Below, one piece after another: positions 53,126 to 62,297 of a stretch of 64,000 nucleotides of DNA. The translations under genes and the position numbers were made by a program. Origin of the DNA: Thermoguttaceae bacterium (lineage in GTDB: Bacteria > Planctomycetota > Planctomycetia > Pirellulales > Thermoguttaceae); NCBI GenBank assembly GCA_017434455.1, contig JAFRFG010000020.1, positions 124,001 to 188,000 on the forward strand, read 5' to 3'. Below the pieces are notes generated by a model. The model was given only the letters and a program-made list of their open reading frames with translations. It did not search any database and had not been told where the DNA came from. Numbering within the stretch: the first letter of the stretch is position 1; each line of letters opens with the position of its first letter.

Positions 53126-55573
53126 TCAGCGGATCGCGATCCCCGCGTCTTTGAGGAAACCAAGCATCTTGTTGTGGAAGCCGTCGATCTCCTCTCCCGA
53201 AAGGGTATGGTCCTTGGCGCCGATAAGGAATCGGAACGAGTAGCTCGCCATCCCCGGTTCCATCCCCTTCCCCTTATAGGAGGTGAGGAACTCACGCGAC
53301 AGAAGCAGTGGGTCGCTGAACTGGTCGAGTTTGGCGGCGAGTTTCTCGTATCCGTCGGCCAGCGGCCAGACCAGCGAGAAATCCTGCCACGATCCGGGGA
53401 ACCGCGGAAGATCACGCAGATGAACCTCGGGATAGAGATCCCCCCGGAACTGATCGAGCGCCAGCTCGAACCAGACGATCATCCCCCCCTCGGGAATCAG
53501 GGCGCTGAGGAGCTCTTTGCCGGCTACCCCCAGGGCGCCGATGACCTTCCCCTCTTGGCGGATCTCGACCCATTCCCCTTCACGCTGCCAGGGCGTCGGC
53601 TCGCCGCGGCCGGCGGCAAACTCGATCGGCGCGGTATCGCGGGCGTAAAGGGCGCCGAGGTCCTCGATCGCCGCCTTAATTTCAAGGTAGTGCTCCTCCG
53701 GGGTACGGCCCGAAGCCAGATAGCTCACGCCGGCTAAGCGGGGGAGTTCCAGGCACTTATCGGCACTGTCCTGGCAGGGGGTCTTGTCGTCGATATCCCC
53801 CTTCGGGAGATAGACCCTCCCCAGCTCAAAACAGCGGAAGGCGTCCATCAGCGGACGATTCTTCGGAACCAAGGCCAAAAGATTCGGAATCAAGGTGATC
53901 CGAAGCCGCGACTCCGGCTGCGCCGCCGGGTTGGCGAGTGTCAGGGTCGGACCCGGCTCGTAACCGATCTTCTTGAGGAAAATGTCGTTGAACCAGCCGT
54001 AGTTGTGAACCTCGCAGAAACCGTAGGCGGCGGCCAGAAGACGACGGGCTTTGTGCTCCATCCGAATCGATTTCTCGACGAAGAGAGGCCGCATCGGCAT
54101 GGCGGGCATCACCGGCGGGACATTATCGAACCCGTAAAGACGCATCACCTCTTCGACGATATCTTCGGGGATCGAAATATCCTTGGCGCTGCGGAACGGA
54201 GGAACACCGACCGTCAGGACACCGTCAGCGTCGAAGTCGGCCTGAAAACCGATGGAACGGAGGATCGAGGTGACCGTATCGTTCGAGTAATCGATCCCCG
54301 CCAGGGCGTTGAGCCGCCCGGGAGGAAGGGTGATCGTCCGGATCGAGTCGGCCAAATCCCCCGCCATCGAGAAGCGGGACTCAACGTGAAAAACGGTCCC
54401 CGAATCGGCCAGAAGCCGGAGAATACGTCGTGTGGCGACTTTGACGTTTGCCGGCGGCTGACTCTTCTCGTAACGCTGCGAGGCGTCGGTTCGAAGATCG
54501 AGCCGCTGGGCGGTCTGTCGGATGCGAAGCGCCGTGAAATTCGCCGACTCCAAGACGATCCGGGTCGTCGTGTCGGTCACCTCGGTCGCCAGCCCCCCCA
54601 TGATCCCCGCGATAGCGACCGGCACGCGGGTACCGTCGGGGCGGTCGTCGCAGATCATCATATCTTCGGGGATCATCTTTCGCTCGACCGAATCTAAGGT
54701 GACGAACGTCCCCTCTTTGCCCATCGGCGCGACGCAAATCCCCGAGACGGTGTCGGCGTCGAAAGCGTGGGTCGGCTGGCCGAGTTCCAAACTGACGTAG
54801 TTCGTCAGGTCGACCAGCAGGTTGTACGTTCTTTGTCCCAGGGCGTGCAGACGCCGCTGCATCACCACCGGCGAGGGGATATTCACACTGCCGGCCGTCA
54901 CGCCGAAGCGCAGCGCCGAGTAGCAGAGGCAGTTGGCGTCTTCAATCTTGACGGGATAAAGGGGAAGCGATCCGAACTGATCGACGTCGTAAAGCGGCAG
55001 TTCCTTAAGGGGACGGCCGAAGATCGCCGACAGCTCACGTGCGAAACCGTAATGCCCCCACAGGTCGGGACGGTGGGTGAGAGACTTATTGTCGATCTCG
55101 ATGAGCGTATCGGTCTCGGGAATCAGATCCGAAAGCGGGGTACCCGCGGGAACATCGGTCGGGAGCTCGAAGAGGATCTCGTGCCAGGCCGAAAGTCCCA
55201 GCTCAGCGGCGCTGCAGAGGATTCCCTCGCTCGGATGGCCGGCCATAGTGGTCGACTCAATTTTTTTATCCCCCAACGTGGTTCCGGCCGGCGCGAAGAC
55301 AACCGTCTTTCCGAGCGCGGCGTTCGCAGCGCCGCAGACGGTCGGATAGGTTCGGTTCCCGCAGTCGACCACACAGCGCGTGAGCGTCTTTTCACCGGAA
55401 GTGATCTTTTCGGCCTCGATAATTTTGCCGACCAGCGGTCCGTTGACGAAACGGTGAATCGTCTCAAACCCTTCCACTTCCGCCGTTGCCATAGTGAGGC
55501 GATCGGCAATCACCGCGGGATCAAGCCCGCTGAGGTCAACAAAATCGGAAATCCAATCGAGTGAAATAAACAC
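53126..55573 (-). CDS. pheT: Phenylalanyl-tRNA synthetase beta subunit
   Basis: This 815-residue protein pairs with PheS to charge tRNA-Phe. It has the N-terminal SLDWISDFVDLS start, an OB-fold EMAP-like domain, the B3/B4 editing region, the B5 motif, and a C-terminal anticodon-binding FDX-ACB domain (LRDLPRFPGSWQDFSLVWPL). The start is GTG 55573 with GAGGA upstream. Unusually it is not next to pheS: a 3.6-kb gene and a strong terminator lie between them. Confidence 0.95.
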   Translation of the reverse strand: MFISLDWISDFVDLSGLDPAVIADRLTMATAEVEGFETIHRFVNGPLVGKIIEAEKITSGEKTLTRCVVDCGNRTYPTVCGAANAALGKTVVFAPAGTTLGDKKIESTTMAGHPSEGILCSAAELGLSAWHEILFELPTDVPAGTPLSDLIPETDTLIEIDNKSLTHRPDLWGHYGFARELSAIFGRPLKELPLYDVDQFGSLPLYPVKIEDANCLCYSALRFGVTAGSVNIPSPVVMQRRLHALGQRTYNLLVDLTNYVSLELGQPTHAFDADTVSGICVAPMGKEGTFVTLDSVERKMIPEDMMICDDRPDGTRVPVAIAGIMGGLATEVTDTTTRIVLESANFTALRIRQTAQRLDLRTDASQRYEKSQPPANVKVATRRILRLLADSGTVFHVESRFSMAGDLADSIRTITLPPGRLNALAGIDYSNDTVTSILRSIGFQADFDADGVLTVGVPPFRSAKDISIPEDIVEEVMRLYGFDNVPPVMPAMPMRPLFVEKSIRMEHKARRLLAAAYGFCEVHNYGWFNDIFLKKIGYEPGPTLTLANPAAQPESRLRITLIPNLLALVPKNRPLMDAFRCFELGRVYLPKGDIDDKTPCQDSADKCLELPRLAGVSYLASGRTPEEHYLEIKAAIEDLGALYARDTAPIEFAAGRGEPTPWQREGEWVEIRQEGKVIGALGVAGKELLSALIPEGGMIVWFELALDQFRGDLYPEVHLRDLPRFPGSWQDFSLVWPLADGYEKLAAKLDQFSDPLLLSREFLTSYKGKGMEPGMASYSFRFLIGAKDHTLSGEEIDGFHNKMLGFLKDAGIAIR

Positions 55574-55613
55574 GGAATCCTCAGTTCTTTAATTTCATTC
55601 CTAAATAAACAAA

Positions 55614-55657
55614 CTTATTCCGCCCCAAACCCAACGAGAGATTTGGGGAGGAATAAG
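55614..55657 (-). terminator. Intrinsic terminator of the giant repeat gene
   Basis: A two-part stem (CTTATTCC + CCCCAAA with TTTGGGG + GGAATAAG) with a 12-nt loop. On the minus strand it is followed by TTTGTTTATTT. It lies between the repeat gene and pheT, so pheT depends on read-through or a separate promoter. Confidence 0.75.
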
Positions 55658-55704
55658 TCTTGGTCTTTCATTGTACTGCGGGGATAAAAACCCTCCAGAC
55701 GGGC

Positions 55705-58700
55705 TTAGCGATGTCCGCCGCCGTGACCACCGGGGCCGCCGCTATGGCCGCCGGGACCTCCCATCGGGCGACCGCCGCCGGGACCACCAGGGCCCCCCAT
55801 CGGGCGACCGCCGCCGGGACCGCCGGGTCCGCCCATCGACCGACCACCGCCGGGACCACCCATACTGCCGCCCATCGGGGGACGGCCGCCGCCCATGGAA
55901 CCCATCGAACGGCCGCCGCCGGGACCACTGGGACCACCCATACTGCCGCTCATCGGGGGACGGCCGCCGCCCATGGAACCCATCGAACGGCCGCCGCCCA
56001 TTGAATCGATCGAGGGGCCTCTGCCCATCGAACCCATCGAACGGCCGCCGCCCATTGAATCGATCGAGGGGCCCCTGCCCATCGAACCCATTGAACGGCC
56101 GCCGCCCATTGAATCGATCGAGGGCCCCCTGCCCATCGAACCCATCGAACGGCCGCCATTGATCGAATCAACCGAGGGGCCGCTGACCATCGAATCTATC
56201 GGGCGGCTGCGCCACACTGGGCGGCCGGAATTCGTCGAACCGCCGAGCATCCCGCGCGAGAGGGATCCGGTATCACTTGGACGGCTGACCGACATCGCTC
56301 GGTTGCTCCCTGAGCTGCCTGCGCTGAACCGGTCACCGGTGAAGGAATCCCCGCCGAGGGAGCGGAAGGTCGCGCCGCCGTCAGTGATCGATGCCGAAGC
56401 GCCGTCGGGCCTTCCGTGGCCGGTGCCACCGCGCGGAGCGCCGTTAACACGGCCCGGGCTGCCACCTGGCCGCTGGCCGCCGACAGGGCCGCCCGAACCG
56501 GTGCGAGAATGTCCCCGTTCCATCGCGCCGCCCGGGTTACCGCCACTTCTGCCGCTTTTGATATGACCGGGATCGCCCAAGCGCTGACTACCGGCAGGAC
56601 CGTCTGAGCCGGTACGCGGACGGGGACCACGAATCAAGCCGTCTGAATTACCGCCGCTGCGGCCGCTTTTGATACGACCGGGGTTATCGCGCTGCCCACC
56701 GACAGGACTGTCCGAACCGGTGCGCGGACGAGCTTCTCCCATCTTGCCGGCCGGATTTTCACCACCGCGGCCACTTCTAATACGGCCGGGATTATCTCCC
56801 GAGGGCTTAGCATCGGTCGTGTTCCCCAGATCGGTACGAGACCGGGGCCCCTCGATCTTGCCGGCCGAAAGATCTCCACCGCCGCCGTTGATACGGCCCG
56901 GGTTGTCGCCGAGAGCCGCTTTGCCGCGCGAGGCGCCGTTGCTGCCGGGACGTTTAGTCGTTCCGCCGCCGCGGTGAGTCGAGATACCCGGACGAGAGGG
57001 GACAGAACCGTCCGATCCGCCGATCTTCGTATCGCCGCGAGCACCGCCAGGACGATTCCCCGGACCAAAGTTCCCGGTACCTTTACCGCGGGGACGACTG
57101 CCCGGAGCAAAGCTCCCGCCCCCCTTTCCATCGGGACGATAGCCACCGGGGATATAACGGCCGTTGGAATCACGCCCGCCGGGCCTGGCGCCGGGCCCCT
57201 TATCGGCCCCCTTGCTATCGAGCCCTTTGCCGGGTTCCTTATCGGAGTCGCTTCCGCCGGGGCCTTTGCCGGAACCAGCACCGGGACCAGCGGGGCCTTT
57301 GCCAGTATCACCGGGGCCTTTGCCTGGGTCAGCACCGGGACCATCAGGGCTTTTCCCTGGACCGCCGGGTCTTTTGCCGGGGCCAAAACCGGGAACACCG
57401 GGGCGTTTGCCAGGACCGGCGCCGGAACCACCAGGTCTCTTGCCGGGATCGCCGGAGCCTTTATCTAAATCTGTGCCGGGACCATCAGGGCCTTTCCCGG
57501 GATCACTGGGTCTTTTGCCAGGGCCAAAACCGGGACCACCGGGGCGTTTGCCGGGATCATTGGGTCTTTTGCCAGGGCCAAAACCGGGACCACCGGGGCG
57601 TTTGCCGGAATCAGCGGGTCTTTTGTCAGGGCCAAAACCGGGACCACCGGGGCGTTTGCCGGGACCGACGCCGGGACCACCAGGGCGTTTGCCGGGATCA
57701 ACACCGGGACCGCCGGGTCCCTTGCCAGGACCAGCACTGGGACCGCTAGGTCCCTTACCGGGCAGAATACTGTTCCGGCTGGGTCCCTTACTGGGGCCAA
57801 CACCAGGATAACGACCGGGACCATCAGGCCTGCCGTAACCACCGGGGCCGCCGCGATGGCCCGGTGCGGGACCGTGGTGAGGCATTCGGTAGATTCGGTC
57901 ATGGTATCCGCCGTGATCCCAACCGCGATGGGACCAGGGGTGGCGATACCAGGGACGATCCCAATGTCGGTACCACGGACGGAAGTCGTAACCGATATGC
58001 AGACCGATTCCGAACCCGACGGCTAACCCAAGGTGGAAACCGTACCAGGGGCGGTTCCAGTAGGGTACATAGGGACCATAGCCGTAGTACCAGGGGTCGA
58101 AGTACGGATACGGGACGAACCAGGTGACACCGCAGCCATACCATGGACGGTAGTACCAGCAGCGGGGGTAGAAAAGCCGCCAGCAGGGGACATAGGGATC
58201 GATCGTCATGTAGTAGGGAGCGATGTACTGGCAGCAGGTGCAGCCGCCATCAGCCATTTCGGACTGTTCGATGTACTCAACAATCCGCTCTTCGGGGAGC
58301 GGATCGGTCACTTCGCTTTCGACGATCACCGTCGATTTTTCACGCTTCGCCTTGACATCCTTCGGAATTTCCTTGAGAAATTCCTTCTGGAGAGGATGCT
58401 CCCCGAGCCAATGGACACGGCCGGAAACATTGTCAACCATCGCCGCGACCAACTTGAGCTGTTTGTTCCTGATCAGGTCACAGGCGGCATCAGACTCACT
58501 GAGGATCGTCTCGACCGACTGCCAGGCGATCGCTTCGGAGACAACTGTGATCATGTCGTCATCGGACATGTCGGGATTAGCCGCCTTGGCACGAGCCACC
58601 GCCGGACCAACCAGCGTGTAAAGAAGGACATCGTCATCGACGGGTCTGTTGTTGGTGAATGTCTTAGGCGGGTTTTTCTTAGCGGCGGCGAGCTGTTTTT

Positions 58701-59316
58701 CGGCGATCCCCTTGAGACGGTCGTAGTTCTCGACCATGTATCGGACGTCGGGATTCGGATAATCGGTCAGAATCACCGCCAGAGGGGTCCGAAGATTGAC
58801 AATGCCGTACTCAAAATCGTCCATCTCTTCGGCGGTACAGACACCGGCACGCAGAGGAACCTGATAGACATCCCCCTCGTCCAAACCGAAGATATCGGTC
58901 GGAAGGGAGGCACCGTCGGAGTAGAGAACCGTCACCGCGGGGAAACGATCGTCGTCGGTCGACAGAACCGGGAGATCGTCGGCTTCGGCCGCATCGCCGA
59001 TCACCTCGGCGTTTCCGGCGGCCAGCAGGCGAAGAACCGATTCGGGTGTCAGAACCGACGGCACTGCCGCGGCCGCGTCATCCGAAGAACGCTTGATCGT
59101 AACTGTCTTGGTGGAAGGGATCGGATCCTCGGTGGAGAGAATCTGTCTGGAGTCCGTCCCACTGGCCGGAACGGTACTGCTTTCGGAAAACGGCATCGTC
59201 AGAAGGATTTCGTCGTCGGCGAGCGCCGCCGCGAAGGGGATGAACAAAACGAACATCCCGAGTAACCAACGAAACCCCTCACGTCGGAAGAACCCATCGC
59301 GTCGGAAGATCTTCAT
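55705..59316 (-). CDS. Secreted carbonic-anhydrase-like pseudoenzyme with long Gly/Pro repeats
   Basis: This 1203-residue protein begins with a signal peptide (residues 1-33). Residues about 92-306 read as a beta-carbonic anhydrase: SVLRLLAAGN, VLYSDGASLPTDIFGLDEGD (family CSDSRVPPExIFxxxxGD), FEYGIVNLRTPLAVIL, GPAVARAKAANP and VSGRVHWLGEHP. All three zinc ligands are changed: Cys to Tyr132, His to Asp185, Cys to Asn188. Residues 358-480 are rich in Trp, Tyr, Cys and Pro. The rest is repeats: GPGKRPGGPG units (about 500-700), five units of about 37 residues (about 780-970), 18-residue MGSMGRGPSIDSMGG units (about 1040-1110), and a Gly-rich tail. ATG 59316 has a perfect AAGGAGG. It is probably an extracellular or envelope structural protein. 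Confidence 0.8.
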   Translation of the reverse strand: MKIFRRDGFFRREGFRWLLGMFVLFIPFAAALADDEILLTMPFSESSTVPASGTDSRQILSTEDPIPSTKTVTIKRSSDDAAAAVPSVLTPESVLRLLAAGNAEVIGDAAEADDLPVLSTDDDRFPAVTVLYSDGASLPTDIFGLDEGDVYQVPLRAGVCTAEEMDDFEYGIVNLRTPLAVILTDYPNPDVRYMVENYDRLKGIAEKQLAAAKKNPPKTFTNNRPVDDDVLLYTLVGPAVARAKAANPDMSDDDMITVVSEAIAWQSVETILSESDAACDLIRNKQLKLVAAMVDNVSGRVHWLGEHPLQKEFLKEIPKDVKAKREKSTVIVESEVTDPLPEERIVEYIEQSEMADGGCTCCQYIAPYYMTIDPYVPCWRLFYPRCWYYRPWYGCGVTWFVPYPYFDPWYYGYGPYVPYWNRPWYGFHLGLAVGFGIGLHIGYDFRPWYRHWDRPWYRHPWSHRGWDHGGYHDRIYRMPHHGPAPGHRGGPGGYGRPDGPGRYPGVGPSKGPSRNSILPGKGPSGPSAGPGKGPGGPGVDPGKRPGGPGVGPGKRPGGPGFGPDKRPADSGKRPGGPGFGPGKRPNDPGKRPGGPGFGPGKRPSDPGKGPDGPGTDLDKGSGDPGKRPGGSGAGPGKRPGVPGFGPGKRPGGPGKSPDGPGADPGKGPGDTGKGPAGPGAGSGKGPGGSDSDKEPGKGLDSKGADKGPGARPGGRDSNGRYIPGGYRPDGKGGGSFAPGSRPRGKGTGNFGPGNRPGGARGDTKIGGSDGSVPSRPGISTHRGGGTTKRPGSNGASRGKAALGDNPGRINGGGGDLSAGKIEGPRSRTDLGNTTDAKPSGDNPGRIRSGRGGENPAGKMGEARPRTGSDSPVGGQRDNPGRIKSGRSGGNSDGLIRGPRPRTGSDGPAGSQRLGDPGHIKSGRSGGNPGGAMERGHSRTGSGGPVGGQRPGGSPGRVNGAPRGGTGHGRPDGASASITDGGATFRSLGGDSFTGDRFSAGSSGSNRAMSVSRPSDTGSLSRGMLGGSTNSGRPVWRSRPIDSMVSGPSVDSINGGRSMGSMGRGPSIDSMGGGRSMGSMGRGPSIDSMGGGRSMGSMGRGPSIDSMGGGRSMGSMGGGRPPMSGSMGGPSGPGGGRSMGSMGGGRPPMGGSMGGPGGGRSMGGPGGPGGGRPMGGPGGPGGGRPMGGPGGHSGGPGGHGGGHR
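55985..56200 (-). repeat. 54-bp in-frame tandem repeat within the giant gene
   Basis: Copies start at 55985, 56039, 56093 and 56147 on the plus strand, exactly 54 bp apart. The first three are almost identical and the fourth is diverged. The unit encodes 18 residues (GRSMGSMGRGPSIDSMGG on the minus strand), so length changes keep the frame. Not a CRISPR array: there are no spacers. Confidence 0.9.
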
Positions 59317-59579
59317 TTTGTCCTCCTTTATACTTCTATTGCCTTTCGTTCCGCGGAAATGCCCCAAATGCTTCCCACACGAAAAGCGGCTGTTTCCCTT
59401 CTGCCGCCGGGCGGGATAACCCCTGTTGTGTCAGGTATATGTTTCCCGCCGGGCATCTTCAGTTATCATCAAATACGCCTCTTCCCGAAAAATTTCGCTT
59501 TTCCCGCGGCGAAAACACCCTGAAAAACAGGCCATTCTTACGCCGCGGCTCCAAGTCCTCCCCGGAAGAAACGCTATGA

Positions 59580-60593
59580 CTAAAGCACGGCGAACTGCTT
59601 ATTGAAGCGCAAATCGCCGGCGTTGAGTGTTCGGATATCACGGATCCCGTACTTCATCATCGCCAGGCGCGTCAGGCCGATGCCAAACGCGAACCCGCTG
59701 TATTTTGCCGGGTCGATCCCGCCGTGACGCAGTACCTCGGGGTGAACCAATCCGCAGGGGATCAGCTCGATCCAGCCGTCGCCGCAGGTCGAGCACCCCT
59801 TCCCTCCGCACAGGAGGCAATTCAAATCGAGCTCAAAGCCCGGTTCGACGAAGGGGAAGAACCCCGGACGCAGACGAACCTTCACGTCGCGTCGGAAGAC
59901 CTCGCTTAAAAGGGTCTTCATCACGGCAATGAGGTTGGCCACCGAGATGTTTTCATCGACCACCAATCCCTCGCACTGATAGAAGGTGTTCTCGTGGCTT
60001 GGGTCAACCGCCTCGTAACGGAAGCAGCGCCCGGGGAAGACCGCCCGGATCGGCGCGCCGAAGCGCAGAAGCGTTCGAACCTGGTTGGCGGAGGTGTGGG
60101 TCCGGAGGATCAGGTTGTTCTTCAGCCAGAAGGTATCCTGCATGTCACGCGCCGGGTGATCGTGCGGGATATTCAGCGCCTCGAAACAAAAATACTCCGA
60201 CTCGACCTCGGGCCCGGCCAGTACCGAGAACCCCATCCCCTGAAAGATATCTTCCAGTTCCATCTGGGTGAGCGTGATCGGGTGCAGCGCCCCCAGGCGG
60301 CGTCCGGCCCCCGGAGCGGTGAGATCCAGCGCGGACGCCTTCTTCTTTGGCGCCGCGGCGCCGGCTTGCTGACTCGCCTTTTGAATCGCCTCCGTGGCGA
60401 AATTCTTCAGCTGGTTGAGCCGGATCCCGAACTGTTTTTTCTCTTCGGGCGAAAAACGGCTAAAGTCGGTCCCCTTGGCCAGCGTGGTGATACACCCCTT
60501 GCGGCCGAGATACTGGACACGGATCTGCTCAACGTCGGCCGCGCTCTTGGCATTGGCTAAGTCACGTTCCAACCGTTCTTTGATTTCCTGCAC
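59580..60593 (-). CDS. pheS: Phenylalanyl-tRNA synthetase alpha subunit
   Basis: This 337-residue catalytic subunit shows the N-terminal coiled coil, motif 1 (GSVLA-like GFSVLAGPEVESEYFCF), DHPARDMQDTFWL, motif 2 (RTHTSANQVR, then FRYEAVDPSHENTFYQCEG), and motif 3 GFAFGIGLTRLAMMKYGI. An inserted CLLCGGKGCSTCG knuckle near residue 260 is a feature of some PheS. The start is GTG 60593 after TGGAGAAAG. It leads the minus-strand block, followed after about 260 bp by the giant repeat gene instead of pheT. Confidence 0.95.
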   Translation of the reverse strand: MQEIKERLERDLANAKSAADVEQIRVQYLGRKGCITTLAKGTDFSRFSPEEKKQFGIRLNQLKNFATEAIQKASQQAGAAAPKKKASALDLTAPGAGRRLGALHPITLTQMELEDIFQGMGFSVLAGPEVESEYFCFEALNIPHDHPARDMQDTFWLKNNLILRTHTSANQVRTLLRFGAPIRAVFPGRCFRYEAVDPSHENTFYQCEGLVVDENISVANLIAVMKTLLSEVFRRDVKVRLRPGFFPFVEPGFELDLNCLLCGGKGCSTCGDGWIELIPCGLVHPEVLRHGGIDPAKYSGFAFGIGLTRLAMMKYGIRDIRTLNAGDLRFNKQFAVL

Positions 60594-60606
60594 TGTCTTT
60601 CTCCAA

Positions 60607-60634
60607 AGCTTCCCGCGATGAACACGGGGAAGCT
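60607..60634 (-). promoter_or_regulatory. Leader hairpin upstream of pheS
   Basis: AGCTTCCC and its complement GGGAAGCT form an 8-bp stem with a 12-nt loop just before the pheS ribosome site. I see no Phe-rich leader peptide or T-box, so its role in regulation is unproven. Confidence 0.35.
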
Positions 60635-60734
60635 CTCATAGTCTTTCGAGTCCTTTTGCCCGCCGACCGCCGCCGAAAGATACCCCGACGGCGCCGAAAG
60701 GCGGCTTCTTAGAACAAATCCCCCTACCGTAAGG

Positions 60735-60743
60735 ATTATACCA
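60735..60743 (-). promoter_or_regulatory. Extended -10 promoter element for pheS
   Basis: On the minus strand the sequence reads TGGTATAAT, a perfect extended -10 element (TGn plus TATAAT). No clear -35 box lies upstream, as is common for such promoters. The leader would be about 135 nt. Confidence 0.6.
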
Positions 60744-60917
60744 CGTCCCCCTTAATTTATAGTCTGGGCAGAGGGAAAAAGCCCCGGAAAATAACGAAAA
60801 ACCGGCCGAGTTCCTCTTGATTTATTTCTCCCTTTTCGCCAAAGTAACAAAGGAACAAATCCGTGGGTGTTCCGCGCATTTTTAGAGAGATCAAACGCCG
60901 TAAAAGTTTCCCCAACG

Positions 60918-62168
60918 ATGAAAATCATCGATCGATATCTCGTCCGCCGGTTTGTGACCTGGCTGTTTCTTTGGACCTGTGTGATCGGCGGTCTGTATGT
61001 CATCGCCGACCTGACGACCAACCAGGATTACCTCTCCGTCAAAGGAGATCGCCCGGCCTGGTCGGTTCTTTCGGAGTATTACCTCTACCGAGGCGCCGCC
61101 GGAATCGATATGCTCCTTCCGATGCTGGTTTTGATCTCGACGATGATGGTCATCAGCTCGATGATCCGCAAAAACGAGCTGATTGCCCTCCAGGCGATGG
61201 GGGTCCCGTTCCGCCGTTTGATGACTCCCATACTCATCGTCGGGCTGGTCCTTTGCGGTTTCGCCTTTTGGACCAGAGAGTTTTACGTTCCCGCCCACGC
61301 CGTCCAGATCATTCAGACCCCGCAGGGATTGGCGGAAAACCGAACGGAATACCCCGTCTTTAAGATGGCCGACAGTTTGACCCACATTAAGATTGACGGT
61401 CAGACCATCCTCCCCAACAAAGGAATCATCAATGAGCCGGTCATCTCGCTCCCGGCACTGCTGTCGCGCTACGGCAGTGAATTAACCGCCGAAAGCGCCC
61501 AGTGGCACCCCAAGGACGACACCCTTCCCAACGGTTACCTTCTGCATAACGTCCGCCGTCCCAAAGAGATCCTCTCCTCCCCGTCGCTCGATCTGCTCGG
61601 CAAGGCGCGCTCCAGTACACCGATCGCCCCCCAAGAGCCGTCGACGCCCGACGGAGAGGACCGTCAGGAAAAACCGACCGACTCCGCGCAGACCATCATT
61701 CTCTATTCCCCCAGCGACACCCCCTCCCTGGAACCGACCGACTGTTTCATCGTCACCGGGCTCCCCCCAATGATCTTAGCCGCCGGCGATAACTGGAAGT
61801 TCAACGCCTCGACCGCCCAACTGATCGCCGCCGTGGGAAATCCGTCGATCACCGCCAACGCGGCCCAGGACATCGCCTCGAAGGCGGCTAGGGACCTAAA
61901 GTTTCGTGTACATCAGCGAATTTTAAGGCCTGTTTTCGATATTCTCCCGCTGCTGCTCGGGCTTCCGATACTCTTCCTTTCGGCGAACAAAAAGCCGCTG
62001 GCGGGGATCGCCAACGGTCTGCTGGCCGCGGGCCTGTTTATGGGTACGACTTTCGCCGGCGCCTATTTTGGCTCCCGCTCGGGTTCCCCCATCCTCGGGG
62101 CGTGGATTCCGCTGTTTCTCTTTGTCCCGGTGGCGGTCAACCTTATGTCCGACTTAAGACGCGGCTAG
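60918..62168 (+). CDS. LptF/LptG-family lipopolysaccharide export permease
   Basis: This 416-residue inner-membrane protein belongs to the YjgP/YjgQ family, part of the Lpt transporter that moves lipopolysaccharide to the outer membrane. It has IDRYLVRRFVTWLFLWT at the start, MLVLISTMMVISSMIRKNELIALQAMGVPFRRLM (the cytoplasmic coupling region), a large periplasmic beta-jellyroll domain, and C-terminal helices. The ATG at 60918 begins the conserved region. No lptA/B/C is nearby. LptF and LptG cannot be told apart here. Confidence 0.88.
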   Translation: MKIIDRYLVRRFVTWLFLWTCVIGGLYVIADLTTNQDYLSVKGDRPAWSVLSEYYLYRGAAGIDMLLPMLVLISTMMVISSMIRKNELIALQAMGVPFRRLMTPILIVGLVLCGFAFWTREFYVPAHAVQIIQTPQGLAENRTEYPVFKMADSLTHIKIDGQTILPNKGIINEPVISLPALLSRYGSELTAESAQWHPKDDTLPNGYLLHNVRRPKEILSSPSLDLLGKARSSTPIAPQEPSTPDGEDRQEKPTDSAQTIILYSPSDTPSLEPTDCFIVTGLPPMILAAGDNWKFNASTAQLIAAVGNPSITANAAQDIASKAARDLKFRVHQRILRPVFDILPLLLGLPILFLSANKKPLAGIANGLLAAGLFMGTTFAGAYFGSRSGSPILGAWIPLFLFVPVAVNLMSDLRRG

Positions 62169-62297
62169 CGCGGGGACCGGCCCGCTTACCTAGAAACAAA
62201 CGACGGAACGGTTATAATTTTCGCCGATAGTATTTTTACGCTCGCCCGCGGTAAGCGACAGCCATACCGGGGCAAACCTATTTTCTAGGGTCAAACG

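Noticed and set aside
55985-56200. CRISPR-like array
   Set aside because: The 54-bp units are contiguous, with no spacers, and encode an in-frame 18-residue repeat.
55895-59265. Several plus-strand open frames (up to 410 codons) opposite the giant repeat gene
   Set aside because: They are mirror readings of the GC-rich repeats, with low-complexity Pro/Arg/Gly translations, no ribosome sites and no motifs.
60594-60734. Phe-rich leader peptide or T-box controlling pheS
   Set aside because: The leader was read in all frames on the minus strand; the only small frame has no Phe codons, and no T-box or specifier-like structure was found.
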